Assembly (NCBI GenBank): GCA_964459305.1
Contig: CAYWNA010000431.1
Location: forward strand, 1-6,474
Direction of reading: 5' to 3'
DNA length: 6,474 bases
DNA from: CAYWNA01 sp964459305
GTDB lineage: Bacteria; Planctomycetota; Planctomycetia; Pirellulales; Pirellulaceae
Part shown: in pieces, positions 1 through 6,474 of the stretch
Layout of the letters: each line of letters begins with the position of its first letter
Position numbering within the stretch: position 1 is the stretch's first letter
Program-made: the position numbers and the translations under genes
Notes under the pieces: generated by a model
The model's input: only the letters and a program-made list of their open reading frames with translations
Databases searched by the model: none
What the model was told of the DNA's origin: nothing

Positions 1-1
1 C

Positions 2-664
2 AATCCGTTTGAAGAACTGGTCCGGCGCGACGGTTGCCTGTTGCTGCTGGGAGTCGGTGTGAATTCGGTCACATTGTGGCATTACTACGAAGAGAAGCTG
101 CGAGTGCCGTACCTGGGGCACTATTGGCCGGCCGAGCGGCATCACAACCATTGCGTGTCTGGCCGGCGCATCTATTACGATTTTCCGGGCATCATGCGGG
201 ACGTCTGCCGGTCGGCGGGGATTTTGCACACCGGCTCGGTCGGTAAGAGCACGTCCGGACTGATGCGGGCCATCGACTTTGATCAGTTCCTGGCCACCGT
301 GATGGCGGACGATCCGTTTTGCATGGTATTGCGGCCTCCGGAGCGGGACTGCGGCGATCTGGCCATCGATGCGTTGCGAAAAGCAACCCGTATACTGGAA
401 GCCTGGCGTCGCGGACCGCGCCGCCCGGATCACGCCTTGGACGTGCCGCTGCGAAGAATCGAACCGCCGGCAGAAGGCGAGGTGGTCCGCGAAGATTGCC
501 CTGCCTTCGCCGGCTACCACGATGCACACGGGCAACCCCTACCGCTCTGTCGGGCGAACCATCGACACCCGGACTACTTCCGCCTGGGCGGCGTCTTCAA
601 CCAATGCGGTGTGACGACTTGCACCGATTGCTCATGGCACCAGTCGTTTCCAACACAGCGGTGA
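2..664 (+). CDS. AAC(3)-family N-acetyltransferase, 5'-truncated by the window edge
   Basis: The reading frame is open from the window edge, so the N-terminal part of the gene lies outside. The visible part resembles the C-terminal half of the aminoglycoside 3-N-acetyltransferase (AAC(3)/YokD) family, acetyl-CoA-dependent enzymes thought to act in the cytoplasm. The support is a hydrophobic strand ending in LLLLGVGVNS (38-67), followed by HYYEE (80-94), which fits the conserved His and Glu that follow this strand in the family, and the closing segment DDPFCMVLRPPE (308-343). Many environmental members do not modify aminoglycosides, so no resistance role is claimed. About 106 further residues follow the usual end of the fold. 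They include cysteines at codons 497, 548, 605, 620 and 629, the last three spaced C-x4-C-x2-C, which is odd for this family. The next gene starts 56 nt downstream with no terminator between, so co-transcription is possible. Confidence 0.75.
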   Translation, partial: NPFEELVRRDGCLLLLGVGVNSVTLWHYYEEKLRVPYLGHYWPAERHHNHCVSGRRIYYDFPGIMRDVCRSAGILHTGSVGKSTSGLMRAIDFDQFLATVMADDPFCMVLRPPERDCGDLAIDALRKATRILEAWRRGPRRPDHALDVPLRRIEPPAEGEVVREDCPAFAGYHDAHGQPLPLCRANHRHPDYFRLGGVFNQCGVTTCTDCSWHQSFPTQR

Positions 665-708
665 TGACTAACCGCATTCCAAGATCCGGCTGCGGCGCCG
701 CCGACCAT

Positions 709-713
709 AGGAG
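709..713 (+). promoter_or_regulatory. Ribosome binding site deciding the start at 721
   Basis: AGGAG lies 7 nt before the ATG at 721. The frame is open upstream to 319 but overlaps the acetyltransferase gene by about 345 nt there. This site, together with the signal-peptide-like N-terminus that follows, makes 721 the better start. The same AGGAG-7 nt-ATG arrangement precedes the gene at 4039. Confidence 0.8.
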
Positions 714-720
714 AGCACCC

Positions 721-3700
721 ATGGATTTCCGATCAGTAGTACTTGCGTGCCTTATTTTCCAGTCCGGCGCCGCGATTGAAGCGGCAGGGCCGGCGGGAAG
801 CTGGGATTTCACAACGAAAGCCGACGTGGTTCGTGACTTGAGCGGTCATGGAAACGATCTGCGGATCGAGGGCTGCGAATGGATGGCGAGCAGAGTTGGC
901 CAAGCGCTGTACGTCCCGCGGAAAGGAGCACGCGTTTGGTGCGAGAAGCCGAACTCGCAGCTTGGTCCCTCCCAGGCGCTCAGCATCGTCGCGTGGGTCC
1001 GAGCGATCAAGCAAGGCACGTACCGCGGCATCGTGGACCATGGAAGCGGCTGGGGAGACGCCAACAAGGGATATCGGTTAATGCTGTACGGGAACGGCAT
1101 GCGTTTCATGGTCCAGGGCAGTCGCCCCGTCAACCTCACCGGCGGAGAGACCTTGATGGGCCAATGGCACCAGGTTGCGGCAACTTACGACAGTCAGAGC
1201 GCTGCGATCTTCCTGGATGGTCGAGAGCTCCGGCGAGTCCCGCTCACCGGCCCAGTCGACTATCGAGGTGTTGAAGGCAAGTTCATTATCGGCACGAACG
1301 AGAACGGCGGTCTGGGTGGCGAGATCGCGTGGCTGAAAGTGTTCGACCGCGCGCTGAGCCAAGCAGAGTTGGCAGTGGATTTTGAAACCGGCCGTAAGAT
1401 CCGTTTGACGACCGAAGAGCTGGGCGAGTTTCTGTACGCCGGAGCAGAGAAATGTGCCCTAATGGTCGTTCCCGATGCCCCGTTCGTCAGAGATCGTCAT
1501 ACCACGCTCCTTGCTCACATGGACGCTCTGGACCACTGCCACGCCGACTACGCACGGTGGGACGGTCGGGCTGGCGGTGGGGAGATGAAGCACGCTGTGG
1601 CTGGCCGCTTCGGCTCGGCTGTCGAGCTGTTGGGTGAGGGCGCACCGATCCTGTACCGGGGCGCAGGAAATTGCAGCATGCAGCGGGGAACCTGCGAATT
1701 CTGGATGAAGGTGCCCGACGACCTGGACCCATTGGCCGCAACCACCGACCGATACCTGCTGACGATCTTGCCGGAATGGCACGTCGGTTATGGTGACCGT
1801 CCCAGCATCCATTTGTGCCTGCGGCAACACGCCGCCAGCAAGACCTTACAGCTTGCCGCCCACACGGGCCGCATCGGATGGTACAGGCATCTGAGCGGGC
1901 AGACCATCTGCGACACGGCCCAGACGGTACTCCGCATCCCCATTCGCACCGTCGCCAGCCCCGGCTGGCACCACGTCATATGCTCGTGGACGCTTGACGA
2001 AGACGCACGAGTCTGGCTCATGGTGGACGGCCAAGGCGTCAGTGCGGAACTGGACCAGGAGCCGAGTCCGCTGCCGGCCATCCCCTGCTACAAGGTTTTC
2101 CTCGGCGGCTCGTACTTTCCCGATTGCTACTGCCCGACCGCGCGGGCGGTCGTCGACGAATTCAGGCTGCTCGATGTGCCGGTCACTTCCCGTCTGTCCG
2201 GCGCCCCACCAGCGCAACCGCTGCCCTCCGAGGTCGATGAGGACCTGTTGATGCATGCGGAGGATAGCTGTCGACATTTGCTGGATTTCACGGCGGAGCT
2301 CCAAATGGGCGGCGGGTGGGAAGGGCTTTACACGTGGCCGAACCTGATGCCTGATGAGAGCCCCGGCAGCTATGCGGCGGCGGCCGAAGACGAATACACG
2401 ATGCGATACATCATCCCAGCTTTCCTGCGTGCGTACGAAGTCCTCGGCGAGGATCGCTACCTGCGCGTCGCCGAGAAGTGCGGACAGATGCTCGTCAAGA
2501 CCCAGAATGCGAACGGCGCGTGGTGTCAGGGGTATGTCGTCATGCCCGACGGCTATCATGCAGTCAGCCCCGGCCGCGGCGACATCCAGGAAGGCACGCA
2601 GACTGATCCGTTGCGAGTGCTGTTCTGGCTGTGGCGTTTGACCAAACGGCAGGAATACTTCGACGCGGCGTGCAAATCAGCCGAGTTCGTCCGGGCCGCC
2701 CAACTGCCCTGCGGCGCGTGGCCGCTCACGTTCAACTCGCACACCATCGAGCCGGCTGGCGGTTACTCCGGCTTACCCACTTTAAACGACGGGGCAACCG
2801 TGTGGGGCATGAAGGCCATGCTCATGGGCTGGCACCTCTCGGGCGACGAGGGGTACCTCGAGGCGTTGCGCAAGGCTGGTGACTGGCTCGTTGCCGCACA
2901 GACCAAAGGTCCGGGGGCCGCCGGTTGGGCCGAGCAGTATGGGCCGGACGGCAAACCGGCCTGGGCGCGTCGCTTCGAGCCGCCGATGATCTGTCTCACG
3001 GCGGTCACCTACGCCGTCGAGGGCCTGTTCCTGATGTACGATCTGACCGGCGAGACAGAGTACCTTCAGCCTGTACGCGAGTGCATGGCCTGGGGCCGGG
3101 GCCTGCCAGACGAGAAGAAAACGTACCTCTATTACGACCCGCAAGACGGCCAGCCCGTGGTTTCAACGAGCTACAAGATGCTTAAGCTCGGCGAGCCGGG
3201 ATTCGATGAGCACAGCCGCTACCGCACACCGGCGGACTATTTCGACCGGATCGCGGCGCGCTTAATGGCGCGAGACGAACACGGCCCGTTGGTGCCTTGC
3301 TTGTGGGCCACGCCGAGCGTGCACGCGACGGGTGGCTCGGACTTCGAGCGACAGGTGGCCACGTCGAGGCTACGAGGGTGGAACGCCATGTGTGCCCGAT
3401 CCGTTTTCGAACAGCAGCCGCTGACGCGCGAGCAAGTGATCGGCCAGTTGAAGCCCGTCGAGTCCGCGATCGCGGGTCATGTTGCCGATCTGGAAATGTT
3501 CGCGTTGGGACATTTCCCAGCCGGCTCGATCCTGAACACCCACCCGCGCCATGGACGCTACTTCTGGCCGGGCAAAGGCGCCATCGCCGCGCTGCCCGTG
3601 CTGAACTACCTCCACTACGCAAAGGTCGCCGCCGGCGACATGCCGGTCGCCACCATACCCCGCATGACCGACGGGTATTTCGGGTACATTGATCCCAGAC

Positions 3701-3735
3701 GCGACTGGTATGAAACCACGTTCCCCAGCAGATGA
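721..3735 (+). CDS. Exported protein: two LamG-like jelly rolls plus pectate lyase family 10-like toroid domain
   Basis: The protein has 1004 residues. Residues 1-23 look like a modest signal peptide: one Arg, then a hydrophobic stretch ending in AAIEA. Residues about 24-220 form a LamG-like jelly roll (WDF near the start, DLSGHGNDL, GQWHQVAATYD, IFLDGREL, FDRALSQAEL). Residues about 258-490 form a second, more divergent one (WHHVICSWT, VWLMVDG, VVDEFRLLD). Residues about 500-840 are helix-rich and resemble the alpha/alpha-toroid of family 10 pectate lyases. Key segments are AAQLPCGAWPLTF (659-671), TLNDGATVWGMKAM (687-700) and W736-A-E-Q-Y, then KPAWARRFE (745-753). In that family these regions carry the GGWPQ motif, a conserved Asp and an Arg-containing catalytic segment. 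D690 and R750/R751 are candidate active-site residues, inferred by resemblance rather than alignment. The likely role is exported cleavage or binding of an acidic polysaccharide. It could instead be another toroid enzyme such as an epimerase or unsaturated-uronyl hydrolase. The 160-residue C-terminal tail is unrecognised. Confidence 0.8.
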   Translation: MDFRSVVLACLIFQSGAAIEAAGPAGSWDFTTKADVVRDLSGHGNDLRIEGCEWMASRVGQALYVPRKGARVWCEKPNSQLGPSQALSIVAWVRAIKQGTYRGIVDHGSGWGDANKGYRLMLYGNGMRFMVQGSRPVNLTGGETLMGQWHQVAATYDSQSAAIFLDGRELRRVPLTGPVDYRGVEGKFIIGTNENGGLGGEIAWLKVFDRALSQAELAVDFETGRKIRLTTEELGEFLYAGAEKCALMVVPDAPFVRDRHTTLLAHMDALDHCHADYARWDGRAGGGEMKHAVAGRFGSAVELLGEGAPILYRGAGNCSMQRGTCEFWMKVPDDLDPLAATTDRYLLTILPEWHVGYGDRPSIHLCLRQHAASKTLQLAAHTGRIGWYRHLSGQTICDTAQTVLRIPIRTVASPGWHHVICSWTLDEDARVWLMVDGQGVSAELDQEPSPLPAIPCYKVFLGGSYFPDCYCPTARAVVDEFRLLDVPVTSRLSGAPPAQPLPSEVDEDLLMHAEDSCRHLLDFTAELQMGGGWEGLYTWPNLMPDESPGSYAAAAEDEYTMRYIIPAFLRAYEVLGEDRYLRVAEKCGQMLVKTQNANGAWCQGYVVMPDGYHAVSPGRGDIQEGTQTDPLRVLFWLWRLTKRQEYFDAACKSAEFVRAAQLPCGAWPLTFNSHTIEPAGGYSGLPTLNDGATVWGMKAMLMGWHLSGDEGYLEALRKAGDWLVAAQTKGPGAAGWAEQYGPDGKPAWARRFEPPMICLTAVTYAVEGLFLMYDLTGETEYLQPVRECMAWGRGLPDEKKTYLYYDPQDGQPVVSTSYKMLKLGEPGFDEHSRYRTPADYFDRIAARLMARDEHGPLVPCLWATPSVHATGGSDFERQVATSRLRGWNAMCARSVFEQQPLTREQVIGQLKPVESAIAGHVADLEMFALGHFPAGSILNTHPRHGRYFWPGKGAIAALPVLNYLHYAKVAAGDMPVATIPRMTDGYFGYIDPRRDWYETTFPSR

Positions 3736-3767
3736 GTAGGCCGGAACAAGCCCCGCGCAGTTCCGGC
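3736..3767 (+). repeat. REP unit, left copy (GTAG plus hairpin)
   Basis: GTAG (3736-3739) is followed at once by an 8-bp perfect stem, GCCGGAAC (3740-3747) with GTTCCGGC (3760-3767), closing a 12-nt loop, AAGCCCCGCGCA. A 5' GTAG next to a hairpin is the recognition layout known for TnpA-REP (RAYT) transposases in enterobacteria and pseudomonads. Confidence 0.75.
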
Positions 3768-3798
3768 AGCAGTAGCGGGCGTCGATACGATCATTCAT

Positions 3799-3829
3799 GC
3801 CGGAACTGCGCTGGCTTGTTCCGGCCTAC
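3799..3829 (-). repeat. REP unit, right copy (inverted)
   Basis: On the minus strand this reads GTAG (3829-3826) followed by the same 8-bp stem, GCCGGAAC with GTTCCGGC (3825-3818 and 3806-3799). The loop is 11 nt, AAGCCAGCGCA. Compared with the left copy, the stem and GTAG are identical and only the loop centre differs (CC versus A). That is the expected pattern if the stem is under sequence selection and the loop is free to vary. Confidence 0.75.
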
Positions 3830-3922
3830 TCTGCTTGGCTCGAAACCTGGCGAACTTCCTGCGTCGCCTAGCCCTTCCTGGTATCCTGAAGCACTGGCCG
3901 CTGACGACGCTACGGGAGAAGC

Positions 3923-3950
3923 TTGTCAAGAGGACACAGCGTGTCATAAT
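3923..3950 (+). promoter_or_regulatory. Predicted sigma70-type promoter for the TIM-barrel gene
   Basis: TTGTCA (3923-3928) and CATAAT (3945-3950) each match five of six consensus bases and are separated by 16 nt. Transcription would start near 3957, giving a leader of about 80 nt before the ATG at 4039. The spacer holds a perfect 5-bp dyad, GACAC-AGC-GTGTC (3933-3945), whose right half overlaps the first base of the -10 box. TGTCA also occurs twice, at 3924-3928 and 3942-3946. Either could be an operator. Sigma specificity in this host is unknown. Confidence 0.5.
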
Positions 3951-4026
3951 CGCGATACTGCGAGTCTGGATCGATTTCGCGCCCAACCCAAATGGGAAAC
4001 ATCGGTTCAATATCACGCAACCATGC

Positions 4027-4031
4027 AGGAG
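4027..4031 (+). promoter_or_regulatory. Ribosome binding site deciding the start at 4039
   Basis: AGGAG ends 7 nt before the ATG at 4039. The frame is open further upstream to 3835, inside the region just after the REP doublet. Only the 4039 start has this site and begins a proper signal peptide. Confidence 0.8.
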
Positions 4032-4038
4032 ACGAGCG

Positions 4039-6186
4039 ATGAAGCGAATTCGTAGAATCGAGACTCTTACGCCAATCGCGACACTCATGTTATTCGTACT
4101 GATAACACCCACGTTGTCGATAGCGGGAGAGAAGCCTGCTGCGAGGATCGACCTTGACACGCTGAGGAAGATGCGAAAGGAGGCTGCGCAACGTCAACGC
4201 CGGATGATCTTCAACAACGACGGCGATGACGTTATCTATACCAAGAAAAAGCCGACAGCCGAGGCATTACTCTCGCTGCGGACGACACCGTTGGTGGGCA
4301 GCCAGGTCGATAGCATCTTCTATAGCAACTCCCTCTGCTTCGGCCACAGCCTGCACAACAGCAAGGTCATGGAACCCTTCACCTGCACGGAGGCGATGTT
4401 TGAAAACAACGGCCTCCCACAACTGATGGCCAGAGGCATTGATCCGATTCAGGTGATGGTGGAGTTCGGCCGCAAGCAGGGCATTGAGATCTTCTGGGAC
4501 ATGCGTATGAACGACACGCATGACGCGATGATCGGAGGCTACGGTCCGTATCTGCGGCCCAAGTTCAAGCTGGACCACCCCGAGTACCTCGTGGGTGCGC
4601 GTGACCGACATCCGAAGTGCGGCACTTGGACGTCGGTTGATTACGCCCAGCCGGAAGTGCACAATCTGGCCTTTCGATTCTTCGAGGAGGTGTGCCAGCG
4701 ATTCGCGATTGACGGCGTGGAGATGGACTTCTTCCGGCATGCCTGCTTCTTCAAGAGCGTCGCCCAGGGCGGACGGGCAAGCCAAGAGGAACTGGACATG
4801 ATGACCGGGCTGTTACGGCGCATCCGCGAGATGACCGAGCGGGAGGGCATGCGTCGGGGTAGGCCCATCTTGATCGCTATCCGAGTGCCCGATTGCGTCG
4901 AGTACTGCAAGGGCATCGGGTTGGACGTGGAGAAATGGCTGGCCGATGACCTGGTCGATATACTGATCGGGACGGGCTACTTCCGCTTGAACCGCTGGGA
5001 ATATCTGGTGGCGCTTGGGCATCGGCACGGCGTGCCCGTCTATCCGTGCCTGAGCGAATCGCGGATCAGGACCGACACTCGCTTCAAACGCAATTCCATC
5101 GATAGCTACCGGGCGCGGGCGATGCAGGCATGGGCTGCCGGCGCGGATGGCATCTACCTTTTCAATTACTTCAACCCACGAGGCCCGGTGTGGCGCGATC
5201 TCGGCGATCCGGAAGCATTGAGCAAGATGGACAAGCTCTACTTTGTCACATTGCGCGACGCTTCGCCCGATCGCTACCTTGCCGGCGGAAGCCAATATCG
5301 CCACTTACCGATTCTGACTCCGAACAATCCCTTTCCCATTCTCGTAGACAAAATCACTGAAGTCGAACTGGTGGTAGGCGACGACCTCAGCCGGTCGCAA
5401 CAAAAAGGCTGGCAGGCCAAGGTCACGTGCCACGTCCAGACAATGGGCACCGGTGACATCGCAGTCACACTGAACGACAATGCGCTGGAGAAGCCGACGG
5501 CGACCGGCGACTGGCTCGACTTCCCCGTACCGCCTGAATGGCTGAAGAAGGGCGTCATTCGATTTGGCCTGCTCGCGCGGCCGGAACAGAGACAGGTCGG
5601 TAAGGAGCCCAAGTGGACCGTGGAGTACACGGGTGCCGAAATGCCGTCCCTTCCGTGGAGGCAAATGGGTTTCAGCGGGAATTGCGTCGCAGAAGTTCGT
5701 GACGGCGGCCTGTTCATCGCCGATCGGGGCACCGACGGCGGCAACTATGCTTACTTCCGGTACCCGTGCTTCATTGACTCTTCGGACGAGACGATCATCG
5801 AGGTTCGGATGAAGCCGGTCTCTGGATGGAGCAGCGTCTTGATCGAAAACGGCGTATCGGGCGAAGAGATCCAGTTCTATCCGGATCGGGTCAAAGCCAG
5901 GAACTGTGGGCTGTTTCACTCGATGAACACGACTGACGCATTTCACACCTATCGCGTGTCGATCGAAAAGGACGACTTCCGGGTCTACGTGGACGGCGAA
6001 CTCAAGATTGACGGCGCCGGCAAGTTAACTCGCCCCGCGTACAACGGCCGCAGCGGCATCGCCTTCGGCGCCGCGAACAGCCCCAGTCTGGGCGAGGCGA
6101 ATTGGGAGTCGGTCAAAATCTACAACAAAGCTCGGTCACTGAACGACCTCGTCCTGTCCATTCAGTTTGGGACGGCCAATAAGTGA
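4039..6186 (+). CDS. Exported TIM-barrel glycosyl hydrolase-like protein with C-terminal jelly-roll domain
   Basis: The protein has 715 residues. It starts with a clear Sec signal peptide: MKRIRRIE, then a hydrophobic core, with probable cleavage after S27-I28-A29. Residues about 55-400 look like a TIM barrel of the glycosyl-hydrolase-like (GHL10-type) group. Strand-like segments include MIFNNDGDD (56-64), IFWDMRMNDTHD (151-162), DGVEMDFFRH (225-234), VYPCLSESR (334-342) and GADGIYLFNYFNPRG (368-382). Acidic residues at strand ends (E228, D230, E340, D370) are candidate catalytic groups. This is inference from position; family resemblance is clearest for DGVEMDFFRH. Residues about 435-530 look like a small beta-sandwich (TEVELVVGDDL onward). 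Residues about 535-710 form a concanavalin-A-like jelly roll (FHTYRVSIEKDDFRVYVDGEL, split by its own turn) similar to those next to glycosidases. It probably acts on a polysaccharide outside the cytoplasm, as does the lyase-like neighbour. It has its own promoter and ribosome site. Substrate and exact family are unknown. Confidence 0.78.
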   Translation: MKRIRRIETLTPIATLMLFVLITPTLSIAGEKPAARIDLDTLRKMRKEAAQRQRRMIFNNDGDDVIYTKKKPTAEALLSLRTTPLVGSQVDSIFYSNSLCFGHSLHNSKVMEPFTCTEAMFENNGLPQLMARGIDPIQVMVEFGRKQGIEIFWDMRMNDTHDAMIGGYGPYLRPKFKLDHPEYLVGARDRHPKCGTWTSVDYAQPEVHNLAFRFFEEVCQRFAIDGVEMDFFRHACFFKSVAQGGRASQEELDMMTGLLRRIREMTEREGMRRGRPILIAIRVPDCVEYCKGIGLDVEKWLADDLVDILIGTGYFRLNRWEYLVALGHRHGVPVYPCLSESRIRTDTRFKRNSIDSYRARAMQAWAAGADGIYLFNYFNPRGPVWRDLGDPEALSKMDKLYFVTLRDASPDRYLAGGSQYRHLPILTPNNPFPILVDKITEVELVVGDDLSRSQQKGWQAKVTCHVQTMGTGDIAVTLNDNALEKPTATGDWLDFPVPPEWLKKGVIRFGLLARPEQRQVGKEPKWTVEYTGAEMPSLPWRQMGFSGNCVAEVRDGGLFIADRGTDGGNYAYFRYPCFIDSSDETIIEVRMKPVSGWSSVLIENGVSGEEIQFYPDRVKARNCGLFHSMNTTDAFHTYRVSIEKDDFRVYVDGELKIDGAGKLTRPAYNGRSGIAFGAANSPSLGEANWESVKIYNKARSLNDLVLSIQFGTANK

Positions 6187-6227
6187 CCCTTGTGCCTTCA
6201 ATTCGTGAAGGGAACTCGGGGAGGAGG

Positions 6228-6419
6228 ATGAACCACGATGTCTCGAAACCAAATGCTGATACTGGCAGTGCTGCGGATGGAGTGAATTGGAGCGAAATTG
6301 CCGACACACCGTGGAGGCCACGGCATGCCGCCAGTGTGTTTGTCTTCGATGGTGCCCTGTGGATGGTTGCCGGCAACAACATGCAAAGCGACGTTTGGAA
6401 ACTATGCCACGACCGGTGA
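6228..6419 (+). pseudogene. Kelch/beta-propeller fragment, apparently broken
   Basis: The frame gives 63 codons from ATG 6228. Its middle matches one Kelch-type repeat: DGVNWSEI, then DTPWRPRHAASVFVFDGAL, then WMVAGNN and SDVWKL. Complete proteins of this type carry several such repeats, so one blade followed by a stop at 6417-6419 cannot fold as a propeller. A purine-rich site GGAGGAGG (6220-6227) touches this ATG and is better placed for the ATG at 6238 in another frame. That frame encodes MSRNQMLILAVLRME, which resembles a signal-peptide start, but ends at 6285. A frameshift or deletion joining the two would explain both. A genuine small protein is possible but less likely. It lies 41 nt after the TIM-barrel gene and may once have been in its operon. 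Confidence 0.5.
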
Positions 6420-6474
6420 GGTGGATGTCTATTTCTTGACATTGGCGCTGCTTGATTTTGGCATATCGGCTATC

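Larger units (their letters stand above)
3735..3830. repeat. REPIN-like inverted REP doublet between genes
   Basis: The outer arms pair over 18 bp (AGTAGGCCGGAACAAGCC with its exact complement at 3813-3830) and a further 14 bp (GCGCAGTTCCGGCA at 3755-3768 with 3798-3811). Only a 2-nt against 1-nt bulge separates them, and they surround a 29-nt spacer (3769-3797). Each arm is itself a hairpin preceded by GTAG on its own strand. That is the organisation of a REPIN: two REP units in inverted orientation. The element starts at the last base of the preceding stop codon. In RNA it would form one long stem or two small hairpins, so it could stabilise or end the upstream transcript, but there is no T-tract of a classical terminator. 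Such elements are known in other bacteria to be spread by RAYT transposases; none is encoded here. A single inverted repeat acting only as a terminator is the alternative. Confidence 0.8.

Noticed and set aside
692..701. GCGGCGCCGC palindrome between the first two genes
   Set aside because: It is a 10-bp GC palindrome with no loop and no T-tract, so not a credible terminator; expected by chance at this GC content.
319..720. In-frame upstream extension of the lyase-like gene
   Set aside because: It overlaps the recognisable acetyltransferase gene by about 345 nt, has no ribosome site, and would bury the signal peptide. The open frame is explained by high GC.
745..756. LAC near the N-terminus of the lyase-like protein as a lipobox
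   Set aside because: The Cys is at residue 10, too early to follow a full hydrophobic region, and the sequence continues hydrophobic after it.
1846..2559. 237-codon minus-strand open frame
   Set aside because: It lies entirely opposite a recognisable domain-coding region and its translation shows no family features; it is a shadow of the + strand gene.
3490..3520. Imperfect hairpin CTGGAAATG / CATTTCCCAG inside the lyase-like gene
   Set aside because: It has a one-base bulge, a 12-nt loop, and lies in coding sequence with no sign of termination or regulation.
6434..6463. TTGACA near the right edge as a promoter for a downstream gene
   Set aside because: The -35 match is perfect, but at 16-19 nt spacing there is no acceptable -10 box and no gene is visible after it.

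Overview
The window looks like a carbohydrate-degradation locus from a GC-rich Gram-negative environmental bacterium. Three things suggest Planctomycetota or a related PVC-type lineage: secreted multidomain proteins carrying LamG/concanavalin-A-like jelly-roll modules, a Kelch fragment, and good AGGAG ribosome binding sites 7 nt upstream of the start codons. No marker gene is present, so this taxonomy is inference. All recognised genes are on the + strand.

Layout. Bases 2-664 hold the 3' part of an AAC(3)-family N-acetyltransferase gene with an unusual cysteine-rich C-terminal tail. After a 56-nt gap, 721-3735 encodes a 1004-residue, probably exported protein with two LamG-like domains followed by an alpha/alpha-toroid domain resembling family 10 pectate lyases. 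The gap between this gene and the next (3736-4038, about 300 nt) is not empty. It begins directly at the stop codon with a pair of inverted REP-like units, each a GTAG tetranucleotide plus a hairpin, forming a REPIN-type element (3735-3830). It also contains a good sigma70-type promoter (3923-3950) with a small dyad in its spacer. I see nothing recognisable in 3831-3922 or 3951-4026. Bases 4039-6186 encode a 715-residue exported protein with a TIM-barrel domain of the glycosyl-hydrolase-like type and a C-terminal jelly-roll domain. Bases 6228-6419 hold a short, apparently broken Kelch/beta-propeller fragment. The last 55 bases hold nothing I can support.

How it fits together. The two large exported proteins look like a lyase-type and a hydrolase-type enzyme acting on a plant- or algal-type acidic polysaccharide, with the jelly-roll domains as glycan binders. 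The substrate is inferred from fold only. The REPIN and the new promoter suggest that the TIM-barrel gene is transcribed separately from the lyase-like gene. The acetyltransferase may share a transcript with the lyase-like gene, since there is no terminator between them, but a shared function is not evident.

The strongest non-coding signal is the REP doublet. It has the architecture of elements mobilised by RAYT (TnpA-REP) transposases; no RAYT gene is in the window.
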